Shown piece by piece: positions 1 to 7,989 of a stretch of DNA of 64,000 bases. Source of the DNA: Paraburkholderia metrosideri. GTDB taxonomy: Bacteria > Pseudomonadota > Gammaproteobacteria > Burkholderiales > Burkholderiaceae. The first letter of the stretch is position 1. Every line of letters starts with the position of its first letter. The stretch spans positions 558,001 through 622,000 of the forward strand of contig NZ_CAJHCP010000002.1 in NCBI RefSeq assembly GCF_904848625.1, in the 5' to 3' direction. Under the pieces are notes generated by a model. The model was not told the DNA's origin, made no database searches, and was given only the letters and a program-made list of their open reading frames with translations. Position numbers and translations under genes: made by a program.

Positions 1-448
1 GTCGTTTCGGTTTTTTAACGTCGTACGGGCGCTTGATTGGTGAGTTTTAGATGTTACTAAATTGAGATTAGGTGACTGGGAAAATTCCAATAAGAGATAT
101 GAATTTTCTGAAGATCTGTTTTCTCCGGCTGGTGCGTGTATCAGATTGATTCTTATATTGATAATTTTCGGTTTGTGGCGAGGGCGGGGTGCAGGGATGT
201 ATTTTATCTCGGTATATATATTGCATATAAATCAATTACTTAATAATTTTACTCCATGCAAACCCAATAGCTTGTCTCGAATTAATTAATTCGACTTTCT
301 TCGAATTTTGTGAAAATGTTTGAAATGTAAAAATTCGACAACGTCGCAAAATCACAACGTCATAAATAACTGAAAAAAAGTCCTTCATGTTGTGCGATAT
401 TCTCCGGCGCTCGATGGCATGTGCTATTCGATTCACGGAGATAAACCA
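1..448. other. AT-rich leader region upstream of the first porin
   Basis: This stretch is visibly richer in A and T than the coding sequence that follows and contains no open frame with the codon use of its neighbours. The only frames present are short and low in complexity. It most likely carries the promoter and untranslated leader of the porin, but I could not pick a clear -35/-10 pair. AT-rich leaders are common ahead of highly expressed porins. Confidence 0.5.
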
Positions 449-1594
449 ATGAAAAAATTTGTACTATCGAGCCTCTCGCTCGCACTTATCAGTGCCGCTG
501 GTGCCGCTCACGCACAAAGCTCGGTCACGCTGTATGGCCTGATCGACACCGGTCTGACCTTCAGCAATAACGCCGGCGGCGAGCGCAGCTACCAGCAGGC
601 CAGCGGCGTAGTGAACGGCAGCCGTTGGGGCCTGCGCGGCTCGGAAGATCTGGGCAACGGCCTGAAGGCGATCTTCGTACTCGAGAACGGATTCGACCTG
701 TCCACCGGCCGGTCGGGTCAGAACAACCGTATGTTCGGGCGCCAGGCATTCGTCGGCGTGTCGGGCGATCAGGTCGGCGCGGTCACGCTCGGCCGGCAGT
801 ACGACAGCGTGGTCGATTACCTCGGCCCGCTCGCGCTGAACGGCACGCAATACGGCGGTACGCTCGCGTCACATCCGTTCGATAACGACAACCTGAACAA
901 CTCGGTGCGCATCAACAACGCCGTCAAGTTCGCGAGCGCCGACTTTGGCGGCTTCAAGTTCGGCGGTCTGTATGGCTTCTCGAATGCGGCTGGCAGCTTT
1001 GCCGACAGCCGCGCCTACAGCGCAGGCGCGTCGTACACGTTCGGCGGCCTGACGGCAGCGGCTGCCTACCTGCAACTGAATGGCGGCGGCTCGGTGTCGA
1101 ACCCGGCCGGCGCCGTTGCATCGGGCGATTCCACGTTCAACGCCGCGCGCCAGCGCACTTATGGCGGTGGCCTCAACTATGCGTTCGGCGGCGGGAATGT
1201 TGGCTTTGTGTTCACGCAAACGCAATTGAACAACGCAAGCTCGATCGGCTCGGCAGCATCGGGTATCGCCGACGGATTTGCGCTCAATGGCGAAAGCGCC
1301 CGTTTCACGAACTACGAAGTGAACGGCCGTTACTCGCTGACGCCGGCATGGACGGTGGCGGGCGCATACACGTTCACCGACGCACGTCTGAACGGCGCCA
1401 GCCCGAAGTACAACCAGTTCACGCTGCAAACAGACTATGCGTTGTCCAAGCGCACCGACGTGTATGCGGAAGCGGCCTATCAGCATGTTCATAACACGGG
1501 TAACTCGGGCATCACGGCCGATATCGTCGGCATGAGCGCTTCGTCGACTGATACGCAGGTGGTGGGTACGGTGGGTATCCGTCACCGCTTCTAA
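449..1594 (+). CDS. Gram-negative trimeric porin (Burkholderia OmpC-like family)
   Basis: This 381-residue protein is a general outer-membrane diffusion porin. It starts at the ATG at 449, where MKKFVLSSLSLALISAAGAA forms a typical Sec signal peptide ending in AHA before QSSVTLYG. That mature start, SVTLYGLID, is the hallmark of the Porin_4 (beta-proteobacterial) family. It is followed by the conserved SRWGLRGSEDLG, KAIFVLENGF and GRQAFVG blocks, and it ends with a beta strand finishing in a C-terminal Phe (GIRHRF), the signal for BAM-dependent insertion. An in-frame start at 392 would put an unlikely tail before the signal peptide. The gene stands alone and is followed by a strong terminator. 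Substrate preference cannot be read from the sequence. Confidence 0.93.
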   Translation: MKKFVLSSLSLALISAAGAAHAQSSVTLYGLIDTGLTFSNNAGGERSYQQASGVVNGSRWGLRGSEDLGNGLKAIFVLENGFDLSTGRSGQNNRMFGRQAFVGVSGDQVGAVTLGRQYDSVVDYLGPLALNGTQYGGTLASHPFDNDNLNNSVRINNAVKFASADFGGFKFGGLYGFSNAAGSFADSRAYSAGASYTFGGLTAAAAYLQLNGGGSVSNPAGAVASGDSTFNAARQRTYGGGLNYAFGGGNVGFVFTQTQLNNASSIGSAASGIADGFALNGESARFTNYEVNGRYSLTPAWTVAGAYTFTDARLNGASPKYNQFTLQTDYALSKRTDVYAEAAYQHVHNTGNSGITADIVGMSASSTDTQVVGTVGIRHRF

Positions 1595-1658
1595 GCGGGC
1601 TCTTGAGGCGAGCAGTTCGAGTTGTGTGCGGCTTGGAAAGCTCGCCGTTAGCGATAGT

Positions 1659-1692
1659 GCCGTTCAGTCCAGAACTGAGCGGCATTTTTTTT
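1659..1692 (+). terminator. Rho-independent terminator after the porin
   Basis: A 10-bp stem (1659-1668 with 1674-1683, one G-T pair) closes a 5-base loop and is followed by a run of eight T at 1685-1692. It lies 65 bases past the porin stop. Confidence 0.85.
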
Positions 1693-2318
1693 GATGAGCC
1701 AGTTATCTGCGTGCTGCGCGCGCGGTGGCGTTCAGCGCGATTCCGACGCATCGGGTCGGCGATTTCAATTGCGATTGCTACGACATCAACTACAGGGGGC
1801 GGGCAAAAGGCCTGTTGCCGCAGATACCGGAAGTCTCGCTGACGCGGCAAGCGAACACAGGGCGCCGCGTCTGGACGGCTTGGCATAACGCGTCGCTGAG
1901 TGCCGCGGCGGAACTGGAAAAAAGGACACGCACGAAGGCGTAAGCCCGGCGCCAGAAATGAAAAAGACCCGCTAGCGCGAGCCTTGATTCGGGAGATTTT
2001 GACCATCCCCATAGAGGCCTCTATTAGCATAATCCGGCGAAGGTCAATTTTTGACAAAGCCACCCCATGCGCGTTGATTCACGATTATTGTTCAGACTTA
2101 TCCGGTCGTGTGCTGAAGAGGATTGAAGATCAGGTGGTGATGGGGCCACGCTTTTGTTTACGCCGCCGCTAGCTTTGCCCGCAACGCGTAGTGGGCGATT
2201 TTTGCGTTGCAGAGCACTGGAAATCAGAAACGTCAAAGCCCCCACGAAACAACGTCCGGTCAAGCGGCAGACACATGCCGCTTTCATTGCATCACTTTTC
2301 CAGAAGGACGTATCGCAG
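1693..2318. other. Gap before the T6SS island, no confident gene
   Basis: Over 600 bases separate the porin terminator from the PAAR gene. A 72-codon frame from the GTG at 1725 to 1943 has no good ribosome site and no family I recognise; it could be a decayed gene remnant. A TTGACA hexamer at 2051-2056 could be a -35 box for the island, but the matching -10 is poor. I see no repeats or integrase that would mark an island boundary. Confidence 0.4.
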
Positions 2319-2573
2319 ATGAAGGACGCAGTAACAGGACGTGAAGCAGCTCGCCTTGGTGATACCACGGATCACGGTGGCAAGGTGATAGAGGCCGCCG
2401 ACAATCTCTCGCACATGGGGATTCGAGTGGCACTCGACGGCCATCTGGTTGAGTGTCCGAAGTGCGGCGGCACGTATTCGATCATCGCGAGAGGCAGGCG
2501 CACGCATCGCGGCGTGCGTGTCGCGTATCTTGGCGATACCACCGCCTGCGGCGCGATCCTCATTGCCGCGTGA
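2319..2573 (+). CDS. PAAR-domain T6SS spike-tip protein
   Basis: This 84-residue protein is a stand-alone PAAR protein, the cone that caps the VgrG trimer at the tip of a type VI secretion spike. The N-terminal ARLGDTTDHGGKVIEA block is the classic first PAAR repeat. It is followed by MGIRVALDGHLVECPKCGG, with a Cys pair that fits zinc binding, and the closing GDTTACGAILI block. The start at 2319 is chosen because the family begins just there and AGAAGGACG lies a few bases upstream; a longer in-frame extension from 2154 has no PAAR-like sequence. VgrG follows after 7 bases, so the two are surely co-transcribed. It has no toxin extension; the cargo is encoded four genes downstream. Confidence 0.93.
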   Translation: MKDAVTGREAARLGDTTDHGGKVIEAADNLSHMGIRVALDGHLVECPKCGGTYSIIARGRRTHRGVRVAYLGDTTACGAILIAA

Positions 2574-2580
2574 GGTGTCC

Positions 2581-5169
2581 ATGACCTGGAATATGCAGAC
2601 ACGCAGCATGACGTTCAGCGGTCCCAGGCTTCCGCAGATTGTCGGCGTCATGCGGACGGGCGAGAAAATCAGCGAGCCGATGCTGACTGTGCGTAGCGTC
2701 AGAGGCCGTGAAGCGGTTGGCGAACTGTTCGAATACGTGATTCTCGCGGCGGTCGAAAATCCCGACTTCCTGCAAAACCCCGCCGACGCCGCGCAGATTG
2801 ACCTTGAAGAAATCATTGGCACGAGGGGAACCGTTGCGATCCAGATAACGGGTATAGGCACGTATAAGGTGGGCCAGCAAGGCGCTACCGCGCGCGTCAA
2901 CGTTGGAGCCGATACGCGCTATATCAGCGGCAACATTGCATCGGCAGAAATCCACTGTATGGAAGACCGCGCGGCGGTCTACCGGTTTGTACTGCGGCCC
3001 TTCGTTTGGCGTGCCACGCTGAACCGTGATTCCCGCATTCTCAGCGGTTCCGTTATTGACGTTTTGCATGAGGTCTTCGGGAAATACGTTGGCACCGTGG
3101 AGTGGCGTATCGCCGGGCCGGGCGGCGGCAAGGGCTACTATCCGCCGCGCGACATGATCCGGCAGGCGTGGGAGTCCGACTGGACCTTTGCGCATCGATT
3201 AATGGAGGAATGGGGGCTGGTGTACTGGTTCGAACACCGGGACGGCTTCCATTCGCTTGTTGTCTCCGACACCCTGGGCGGCCACCACCGTCACGGCGCG
3301 GCTTATGAAACGCTGCGTTATCACACGGGAAGCCGGATCGATGAGGAGCATATCGGCGAACTGTCAGTCAGCTACTCGGTCACGCCGGATACGGTCACGG
3401 TCAACGATCACGACTACATGGGGCCGCGCCTGCGCAACAGCCTGGTGCCGCTACGCGAGGAATACACGGGCGTGAACCGCCCAGCAGGCCGGAACATTGA
3501 AATCTACGCGACCGCCGAGTTCGCGCAGCCGCTCGCGCGCAAGACATTTTCCGATGCGAACGATGCGCGCGAGGAAGGCAGACACCTGGCGCGCGTCAAG
3601 CTTGAGGCCGAGCGTTGCAAAGCGTTGCGCGCGAAAGGCCGGGGCAACCTGCGGGGGCTTCAGCCGGGCCGCACCTTTGGCCTCACGGATTATCCACAGG
3701 ACAAGGCAAACCGCGAATACATCGTACTTGCGTGCGACCTGGAGATTGCCGAAGTTGCCACATCTTCGGGCGCATGGCGCACCTACACGGTAAATACGGC
3801 GTTTGAGTTACAGCCTTCCAGCGTGCATTACCGGCTGGCTCAGGTGACTCCCCGTCCGCGCATCGATGGCCTTGAATTTGCCGTAATCGTGGCACCGCAG
3901 GATAACGAAATATGGATCGACAACCATAACCGGCTTTTAGTGCAATTCGACTGGGACCGCCAGGCGCGGTTCGATGGTGCAACGTCGATATGGGTGCGCG
4001 TGATATCGCAATGGCAGGGCGGTGAGATGGGTGTAGTCACGCCAGGTCGTGCCGGGCAGATGGTGATGGTCTCGCACGTTCACGGCGACCCGGACCGGCC
4101 CATTGTCGCCGGGTTCGTGGTGGACAAGTTCAATCCGCCGCCGTGGGCGTTGCCCGACAACATGGCTTTAAGCGGGATGCGCAGCAGGAGCCTGGACCAC
4201 GGCTTTACGTCGAACCATCTGGCGCTGGACGATACGCCCGGCAAGCAGCAGGCGCAACTTGCGAGCGATCACGGCAAATCGAGTCTCACGGTCGGTTACA
4301 ACACGCGTATCGATGGCAACAAGGGGCGGCAGGACGCCCGCGGCGAGGGCTTTGAGTTACGTACTGACCTGTGGGGTGTAGTGCGCGCGGCAAGGGGACT
4401 TCTTATTTCGAGTCATGGGCGAGAGAGTGCAGCGGGCAACGCCAAGGATATGGATGAAACGGTCGCTCGTCTTACGCAAGCGCGCGACTTGCACGAAACC
4501 CTAACCGGCTTCGCGCAGCAGCACGAAGCGCAGCAGGAAAGCAAAGATCAGAGCGACGTAACCCGAAACATCAAACAGCAGAATGAGGAACTGCGTGGCA
4601 CGCCGTCCACCAGCCCGAGCAAATTTCGCGAGTTCACCGAGCCACATTTGACACTTGCGAGTCCTGCCGGCATTGAGACTACCACTGCGGGTAGCACGCA
4701 TATCCAGAGCGATCAGGACCTTGCACTTACCACGGGTCGCCATGTCGCCATTGCGGCGGGTAAATCCTTGTACGCATCGGTGCTCGAATCCGTGGCCCTG
4801 TTTGTGCGCAATGCGGGAATGAAACTCATCGCGGCAGCGGGCAAGATTCACATAGAAGCGCAAACGGATAGCGTCGAGGTCATCGCGCGAAAAGCGCTCG
4901 AACTGATAAGCGCGTCTGACTGGATCAACCTGAAAGCAAATCAGGGCGTGCGTATCAACGGCGGCGGTTCGATACTGGAAATCAGCGCGGACGGCATCGT
5001 GGGATACACCAGCGGGAAGTACTTGATTCATGCGGCCGACCACGCGACTGCCGATCCAAAGCCCCGAGTGGGCCTGACGGCCCCCGTCCTTGTTCCCGAT
5101 TCCTGTGTCTGCCCGAAGTGTCTGCATCTGGCGGCTGACCTTGGCATGGCGACCCTTACACGAACATGA
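2581..5169 (+). CDS. vgrG: Type VI secretion spike protein VgrG with DUF2345 domain
   Basis: The 862-residue product is the T6SS spike protein. Residues about 1-420 match the gp27-like VgrG base, including the FVWRATLNRDSRI and PRDMIRQAWESDWTFAHRLM blocks. Residues about 440-545 are the gp5 OB-fold (NHNRLLVQFDWDR, WVRVISQWQGG, HVHGDPDRPIVAGFV). Residues about 680-810 are the DUF2345 beta-helix extension (LTLASPAGIE, LAAAGKIHIEAQ-like repeats). A charged Gln-rich linker near 640-680 separates OB-fold and DUF2345. There is no obvious enzymatic C-terminal domain, so this is a carrier, not an evolved VgrG. The ATG at 2581 follows GTGAGGTGTCC. The stop overlaps the next start by 4 bases (ATGA), which ties it to its adaptor. 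No tss structural genes are in the window. Confidence 0.95.
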   Translation: MTWNMQTRSMTFSGPRLPQIVGVMRTGEKISEPMLTVRSVRGREAVGELFEYVILAAVENPDFLQNPADAAQIDLEEIIGTRGTVAIQITGIGTYKVGQQGATARVNVGADTRYISGNIASAEIHCMEDRAAVYRFVLRPFVWRATLNRDSRILSGSVIDVLHEVFGKYVGTVEWRIAGPGGGKGYYPPRDMIRQAWESDWTFAHRLMEEWGLVYWFEHRDGFHSLVVSDTLGGHHRHGAAYETLRYHTGSRIDEEHIGELSVSYSVTPDTVTVNDHDYMGPRLRNSLVPLREEYTGVNRPAGRNIEIYATAEFAQPLARKTFSDANDAREEGRHLARVKLEAERCKALRAKGRGNLRGLQPGRTFGLTDYPQDKANREYIVLACDLEIAEVATSSGAWRTYTVNTAFELQPSSVHYRLAQVTPRPRIDGLEFAVIVAPQDNEIWIDNHNRLLVQFDWDRQARFDGATSIWVRVISQWQGGEMGVVTPGRAGQMVMVSHVHGDPDRPIVAGFVVDKFNPPPWALPDNMALSGMRSRSLDHGFTSNHLALDDTPGKQQAQLASDHGKSSLTVGYNTRIDGNKGRQDARGEGFELRTDLWGVVRAARGLLISSHGRESAAGNAKDMDETVARLTQARDLHETLTGFAQQHEAQQESKDQSDVTRNIKQQNEELRGTPSTSPSKFREFTEPHLTLASPAGIETTTAGSTHIQSDQDLALTTGRHVAIAAGKSLYASVLESVALFVRNAGMKLIAAAGKIHIEAQTDSVEVIARKALELISASDWINLKANQGVRINGGGSILEISADGIVGYTSGKYLIHAADHATADPKPRVGLTAPVLVPDSCVCPKCLHLAADLGMATLTRT

Positions 5170-5663
5170 TTCACGAAGAAGTCAACCACCGTCTGCGTAT
5201 GCACTCAACCCGCTATAACGGACTGCGTTTCCATGTGCTTGTCGATGGCATCCAGTATGAGCGTCACACGGGGCAACCCATGGTGGCGCGTTCCGGAGCG
5301 GTTGTATCCCTGTTCGCAGGAACAGACGACGAACCCATGGCCCGGGCCGGCCCGTGGCTGGTCGATCCATCACAAGCGCCGGAATTGACCGTCCAACTGG
5401 CGGCGATGGAGCCACAGCGTCCCGGCGTCATATGGCTGATTGTCTGGAATGAACTTGAAGCCCAGGCGGGGATGCTGCGCAAGATGATAAATGCGACCGG
5501 TCCAGACGGACGCCAGATCATGCTGCGATTCTGGGATCCGCGCGCGCTTGCGAACCTGCACCGCGCTCTTGGCGAGCGGGCATGGAATGATCATTTTCGC
5601 GGCGTGCTTGAGTGGAATTTCATTGAAAACGGAACTCGACTGAAGATCATCACCGATGCTTGA
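5166..5663 (+). CDS. DUF4123 T6SS effector chaperone/adaptor (TecT-like)
   Basis: This 165-residue protein belongs to the DUF4123 family, adaptors that load a specific effector onto VgrG or PAAR. Visible family signs are the central GPWLVDPS block, the hydrophobic VIWLIVW strand and the conserved LRFWDPRALANL motif near residues 117-130. It overlaps vgrG by 4 bases and the next gene by 8. In Pseudomonas aeruginosa the DUF4123 protein TecT works with a small co-chaperone to deliver the nuclease TseT through a PAAR protein; the gene order here is the same, so a TecT-like role for this gene is a strong inference from context. The family itself is assigned from motifs alone. Confidence 0.88.
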   Translation: MIHEEVNHRLRMHSTRYNGLRFHVLVDGIQYERHTGQPMVARSGAVVSLFAGTDDEPMARAGPWLVDPSQAPELTVQLAAMEPQRPGVIWLIVWNELEAQAGMLRKMINATGPDGRQIMLRFWDPRALANLHRALGERAWNDHFRGVLEWNFIENGTRLKIITDA

Positions 5664-6003
5664 AATTAGCGAAAAAGAATGGGCGACGCTGCGCGTCGCT
5701 GACAACACAAATTATGTGGCGAGCGTTCGCGCGGATATCGTGCGTGAGTATCCGGTACTCGCCGACGATGCCACATTGTCGGATCGTCTGAATACGGCTT
5801 ATGCAAAAGCCCGAGAACTCGGTTTCGTCCACGCTGGACCGATACACGATTTTCTTGAACTGGAAGCAAACGCACCAGGCTTCTATGACAAACCCGCTGT
5901 CAGCGCATTGCTCCATCAGAAGAACGTTTCCGCTGAGGGTGCATTCGAAATGATGCTGAACGTTATGCGCTGGCAGCGCCGACAAACCGGAGGAAAAAAC
6001 TAA
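5656..6003 (+). CDS. Small T6SS co-chaperone candidate (co-TecT position)
   Basis: This 115-residue soluble protein sits between the DUF4123 adaptor and the nuclease effector, overlapping the first by 8 bases and touching the second (stop at 6001-6003, next ATG at 6003). It is mostly helical in appearance, with a C-terminal MLNVMRWQRRQTGGKN tail and no signal peptide or membrane segment. I do not recognise a named domain. In the P. aeruginosa TseT locus a gene of similar size in the same position encodes co-TecT, which binds the chaperone and controls handover of the effector. Assignment rests on position and size. Confidence 0.7.
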   Translation: MLEISEKEWATLRVADNTNYVASVRADIVREYPVLADDATLSDRLNTAYAKARELGFVHAGPIHDFLELEANAPGFYDKPAVSALLHQKNVSAEGAFEMMLNVMRWQRRQTGGKN

Positions 6004-6635
6004 TGGCTGGCTTTCTTGCACCTTTGCTTGAGCTTGCGGGCCTGCAAGTAGGAATAGGTAGCGGCGTGCGCGTACCAGGTCCCGTGCCCGTTCCAGTTCC
6101 GGGGGCGCCGTCATCGAGTGGCGCATCGGCCGACGAGATCGGTTCGGGCACGAGCGAACTTTCGAAGGACCGCTCGCGAGAGCGTGTTCATGAGCGCGAC
6201 TGCAAATGTGCACCCGACAAGGGCGCACCGGTTATCCGCAACTGGAATATGTCCGCAATCTCGCGGGCGTATCAGGATTACGTCACGGGTGTTTATATCA
6301 ACAGTACGGAGCCCATGCCGGCGGGGACGGAATGGTCCTTCGCCGGTCGGGACTTTGATGGGTTTCGATCTACGCTTTGCCAGCTGGAAGAAGCGAAGGC
6401 GAAGTACGATCAATTTTTTAAGCCGAACGGCACGCCCAAGCGTTTTTTTGACGCTTTCAGCTCTTCGAAGATCATTACCCAAGCCCGAGCGCACAATGTA
6501 ATCGCCGCTGCGAACACCCCGGCAAAAATAAGATGGTTCTTTATGCAACCGAAGAGCTACCGCTATTTCTCAATGCAGTTTCGCACCAAGGCCCCGTTAG
6601 TGGCAACTGAATATAAACCTATGCTTCTGGATTAA
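6003..6635 (+). CDS. T6SS nuclease effector with Tox-REase-5 domain (TseT-like)
   Basis: The 210-residue product looks like a DNA-targeting T6SS toxin. Residues 1-40 are hydrophobic then Pro/Val-rich (PGPVPVPVPG) and may be the delivery segment. A CKCAPDKG motif at 67-74 leads into the Tox-REase-5 domain (about 75-205). A restriction-endonuclease-like core is visible: E110 in TEWSF, D117/D119 in GRDFDGF, the E-x-K pair E130-K132 in LEEAKAKYDQFF, and Q160 in ITQARAH. TseT of P. aeruginosa carries the same domain. The second half is clearly more AT-rich than the chaperone genes, as expected for an exchangeable toxin cassette. Two T runs (six and seven bases near 6413 and 6443) lie in the reading frame, which is intact. 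Confidence 0.87.
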   Translation: MAGFLAPLLELAGLQVGIGSGVRVPGPVPVPVPGAPSSSGASADEIGSGTSELSKDRSRERVHERDCKCAPDKGAPVIRNWNMSAISRAYQDYVTGVYINSTEPMPAGTEWSFAGRDFDGFRSTLCQLEEAKAKYDQFFKPNGTPKRFFDAFSSSKIITQARAHNVIAAANTPAKIRWFFMQPKSYRYFSMQFRTKAPLVATEYKPMLLD

Positions 6636-6645
6636 AGGGTAGGCA

Positions 6646-7353
6646 ATGAATTTCGAAGTTCTTTTTCATGTGAAAGAAAGGCAACTTCCTTCATTGGAGG
6701 CTCAATTTTATGATCTTTGGAAGTTTGCGAAAGAATTAGGAAATGTAGGCTTAGGTCTGGACAAATGGTACGCCGTCGCGCCCACCGAGAAAGAATCTCT
6801 TGCTCACAAGGCGTTTAATTCGGCCGGCCCAACAGGTGAGGCTATTAGGCTCGCGCATTCGAATAATCGAGGCGAACCGGACTTTCCGAGCGTGGGTGTT
6901 TGGAACGGCATAGAGGATAACGGCGGGGCAGTATTGAAAAGCTCGCTCATATTAAACGGAATATGCAGTGTTGAATTCAACTCGGACGGAATACTAGAAC
7001 ATCGCGGCTACAACGTCGTTGCCGATATGGTTGAACAGGCGATTAAGTTATGGCCCGCGACCTGTGTAAAAGTAGGGCCATTCAATTATTACCTTGACGA
7101 AATGCAGGTGTTCCCTGAACGTCCCGGCGTCGGCTGGATGCTCTACCTGCCGCATGAAATCGCGCATAACCAGGTGCCCGAAGCGCAGATGCTGCGATAC
7201 GTAACCGATGTGAACGGGCACAAGGGCACCATCGTTATCAGTGAAATCGACGGGATTTTCGATGCGGATAACCCCGCTCATGTCCACACGGCGAACAAGA
7301 TCGAAATACGCCTGGCGGATCGCGGCCTGTTGCCGAAGTACGCTGACCTTTGA
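6646..7353 (+). CDS. Immunity protein to the TseT-like nuclease (Imm52-like)
   Basis: This 235-residue cytoplasmic protein begins 10 bases after the toxin stop, behind AAAGGGTAGGCA. It has no signal peptide, which suits an antidote to a cytoplasmic nuclease. The N-terminal half (LDKWYAVAPTEKESLAHKAF) and the VGWMLYLPHEIA region near residues 160-172 resemble the Imm52 family that accompanies Tox-REase-5 toxins; that family name is from memory and could not be tested here. Its position right after the toxin matches TsiT. The first two thirds are strikingly AT-rich with rare codons for this genome, while the last third returns to local composition, suggesting it travelled with the toxin. Confidence 0.8.
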   Translation: MNFEVLFHVKERQLPSLEAQFYDLWKFAKELGNVGLGLDKWYAVAPTEKESLAHKAFNSAGPTGEAIRLAHSNNRGEPDFPSVGVWNGIEDNGGAVLKSSLILNGICSVEFNSDGILEHRGYNVVADMVEQAIKLWPATCVKVGPFNYYLDEMQVFPERPGVGWMLYLPHEIAHNQVPEAQMLRYVTDVNGHKGTIVISEIDGIFDADNPAHVHTANKIEIRLADRGLLPKYADL

Positions 7354-7522
7354 CAATACAGCGGCCCCGGTTCGGCGGTTTTTTATTCGAGCGTTTTCTG
7401 ACAGTATATCCACCACATTTCCCGGCTACTCACTTTACGGGCCATACGTAGTAGAGCAATGGCCCGCGATAGCATTCAACGTACTGCCACACAACCGGAA
7501 TTGAAATCGGTCGAACAGCACC

Positions 7523-7738
7523 ATGCGCGGACAATTCGGCCTGCCGCACGCACCACTTATACGTGAGGCACGCCCCGGCGAAGTGTGTCCCGAGAGTGGC
7601 GAGTGGTTCGCGCCGCACCTGAACAACAAGAACCTCAGAATGACCGCAGGCGAAATCATGCAGGGACCGGAGCTTGGGCCAACGGGCGCCGTAATCTGGT
7701 ATCTGAAACCGCGCCCGCAGACGCGAGGTGCTGATTGA
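7523..7738 (+). pseudogene. Fragment of a C-P-x-S-G-x-W immunity-like protein
   Basis: A 71-codon frame keeps the C-terminal end of a small family often found downstream of T6SS effectors: GEVCPESGEWFAPHLNN, then GEIMQGPE and the closing TGAVIWYLK. There is no ribosome site at the first ATG and no membrane or lipoprotein anchor, which members of this group often carry. The same reading frame is open upstream from 7241 but is broken by a TGA at 7502-7504. I read it as the surviving tail of a second immunity gene. The spacer from 7354 to 7522 holds only this open upstream frame and no convincing terminator. Confidence 0.5.
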
Positions 7739-7989
7739 CTTTCGGCGCCGTGACGAAATCGGCCCCGCTTTAGCGGTAATGCTGTGCAGCTAACCATTGA
7801 CCGGCATGACAGCCATTAGCAGCGCTCTCCTGTTTGCCCTGTTCCCGCGCAACGCACAGTACGTGCGACGCGCGTACCATGCCAATTGCCGCACGTGTAG
7901 GCGCTGGGCGGATTGCCGTCGTGATCAACTGCCCGCAAACACCACACGCCCACATGCCATTTCCTCCCCGCAATCCGGATCCCCCCGCC

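Noticed and set aside
62..289. Open frame of 75 codons in the AT-rich leader
   Set aside because: No ribosome site, unusual composition for this genome, and no recognisable family; it lies in a likely promoter region.
6411..6449. T runs in the nuclease gene as a possible phase-variable site
   Set aside because: Six- and seven-base runs are short, the frame is intact, and no alternative frame extends it; slippage cannot be inferred from one sequence.
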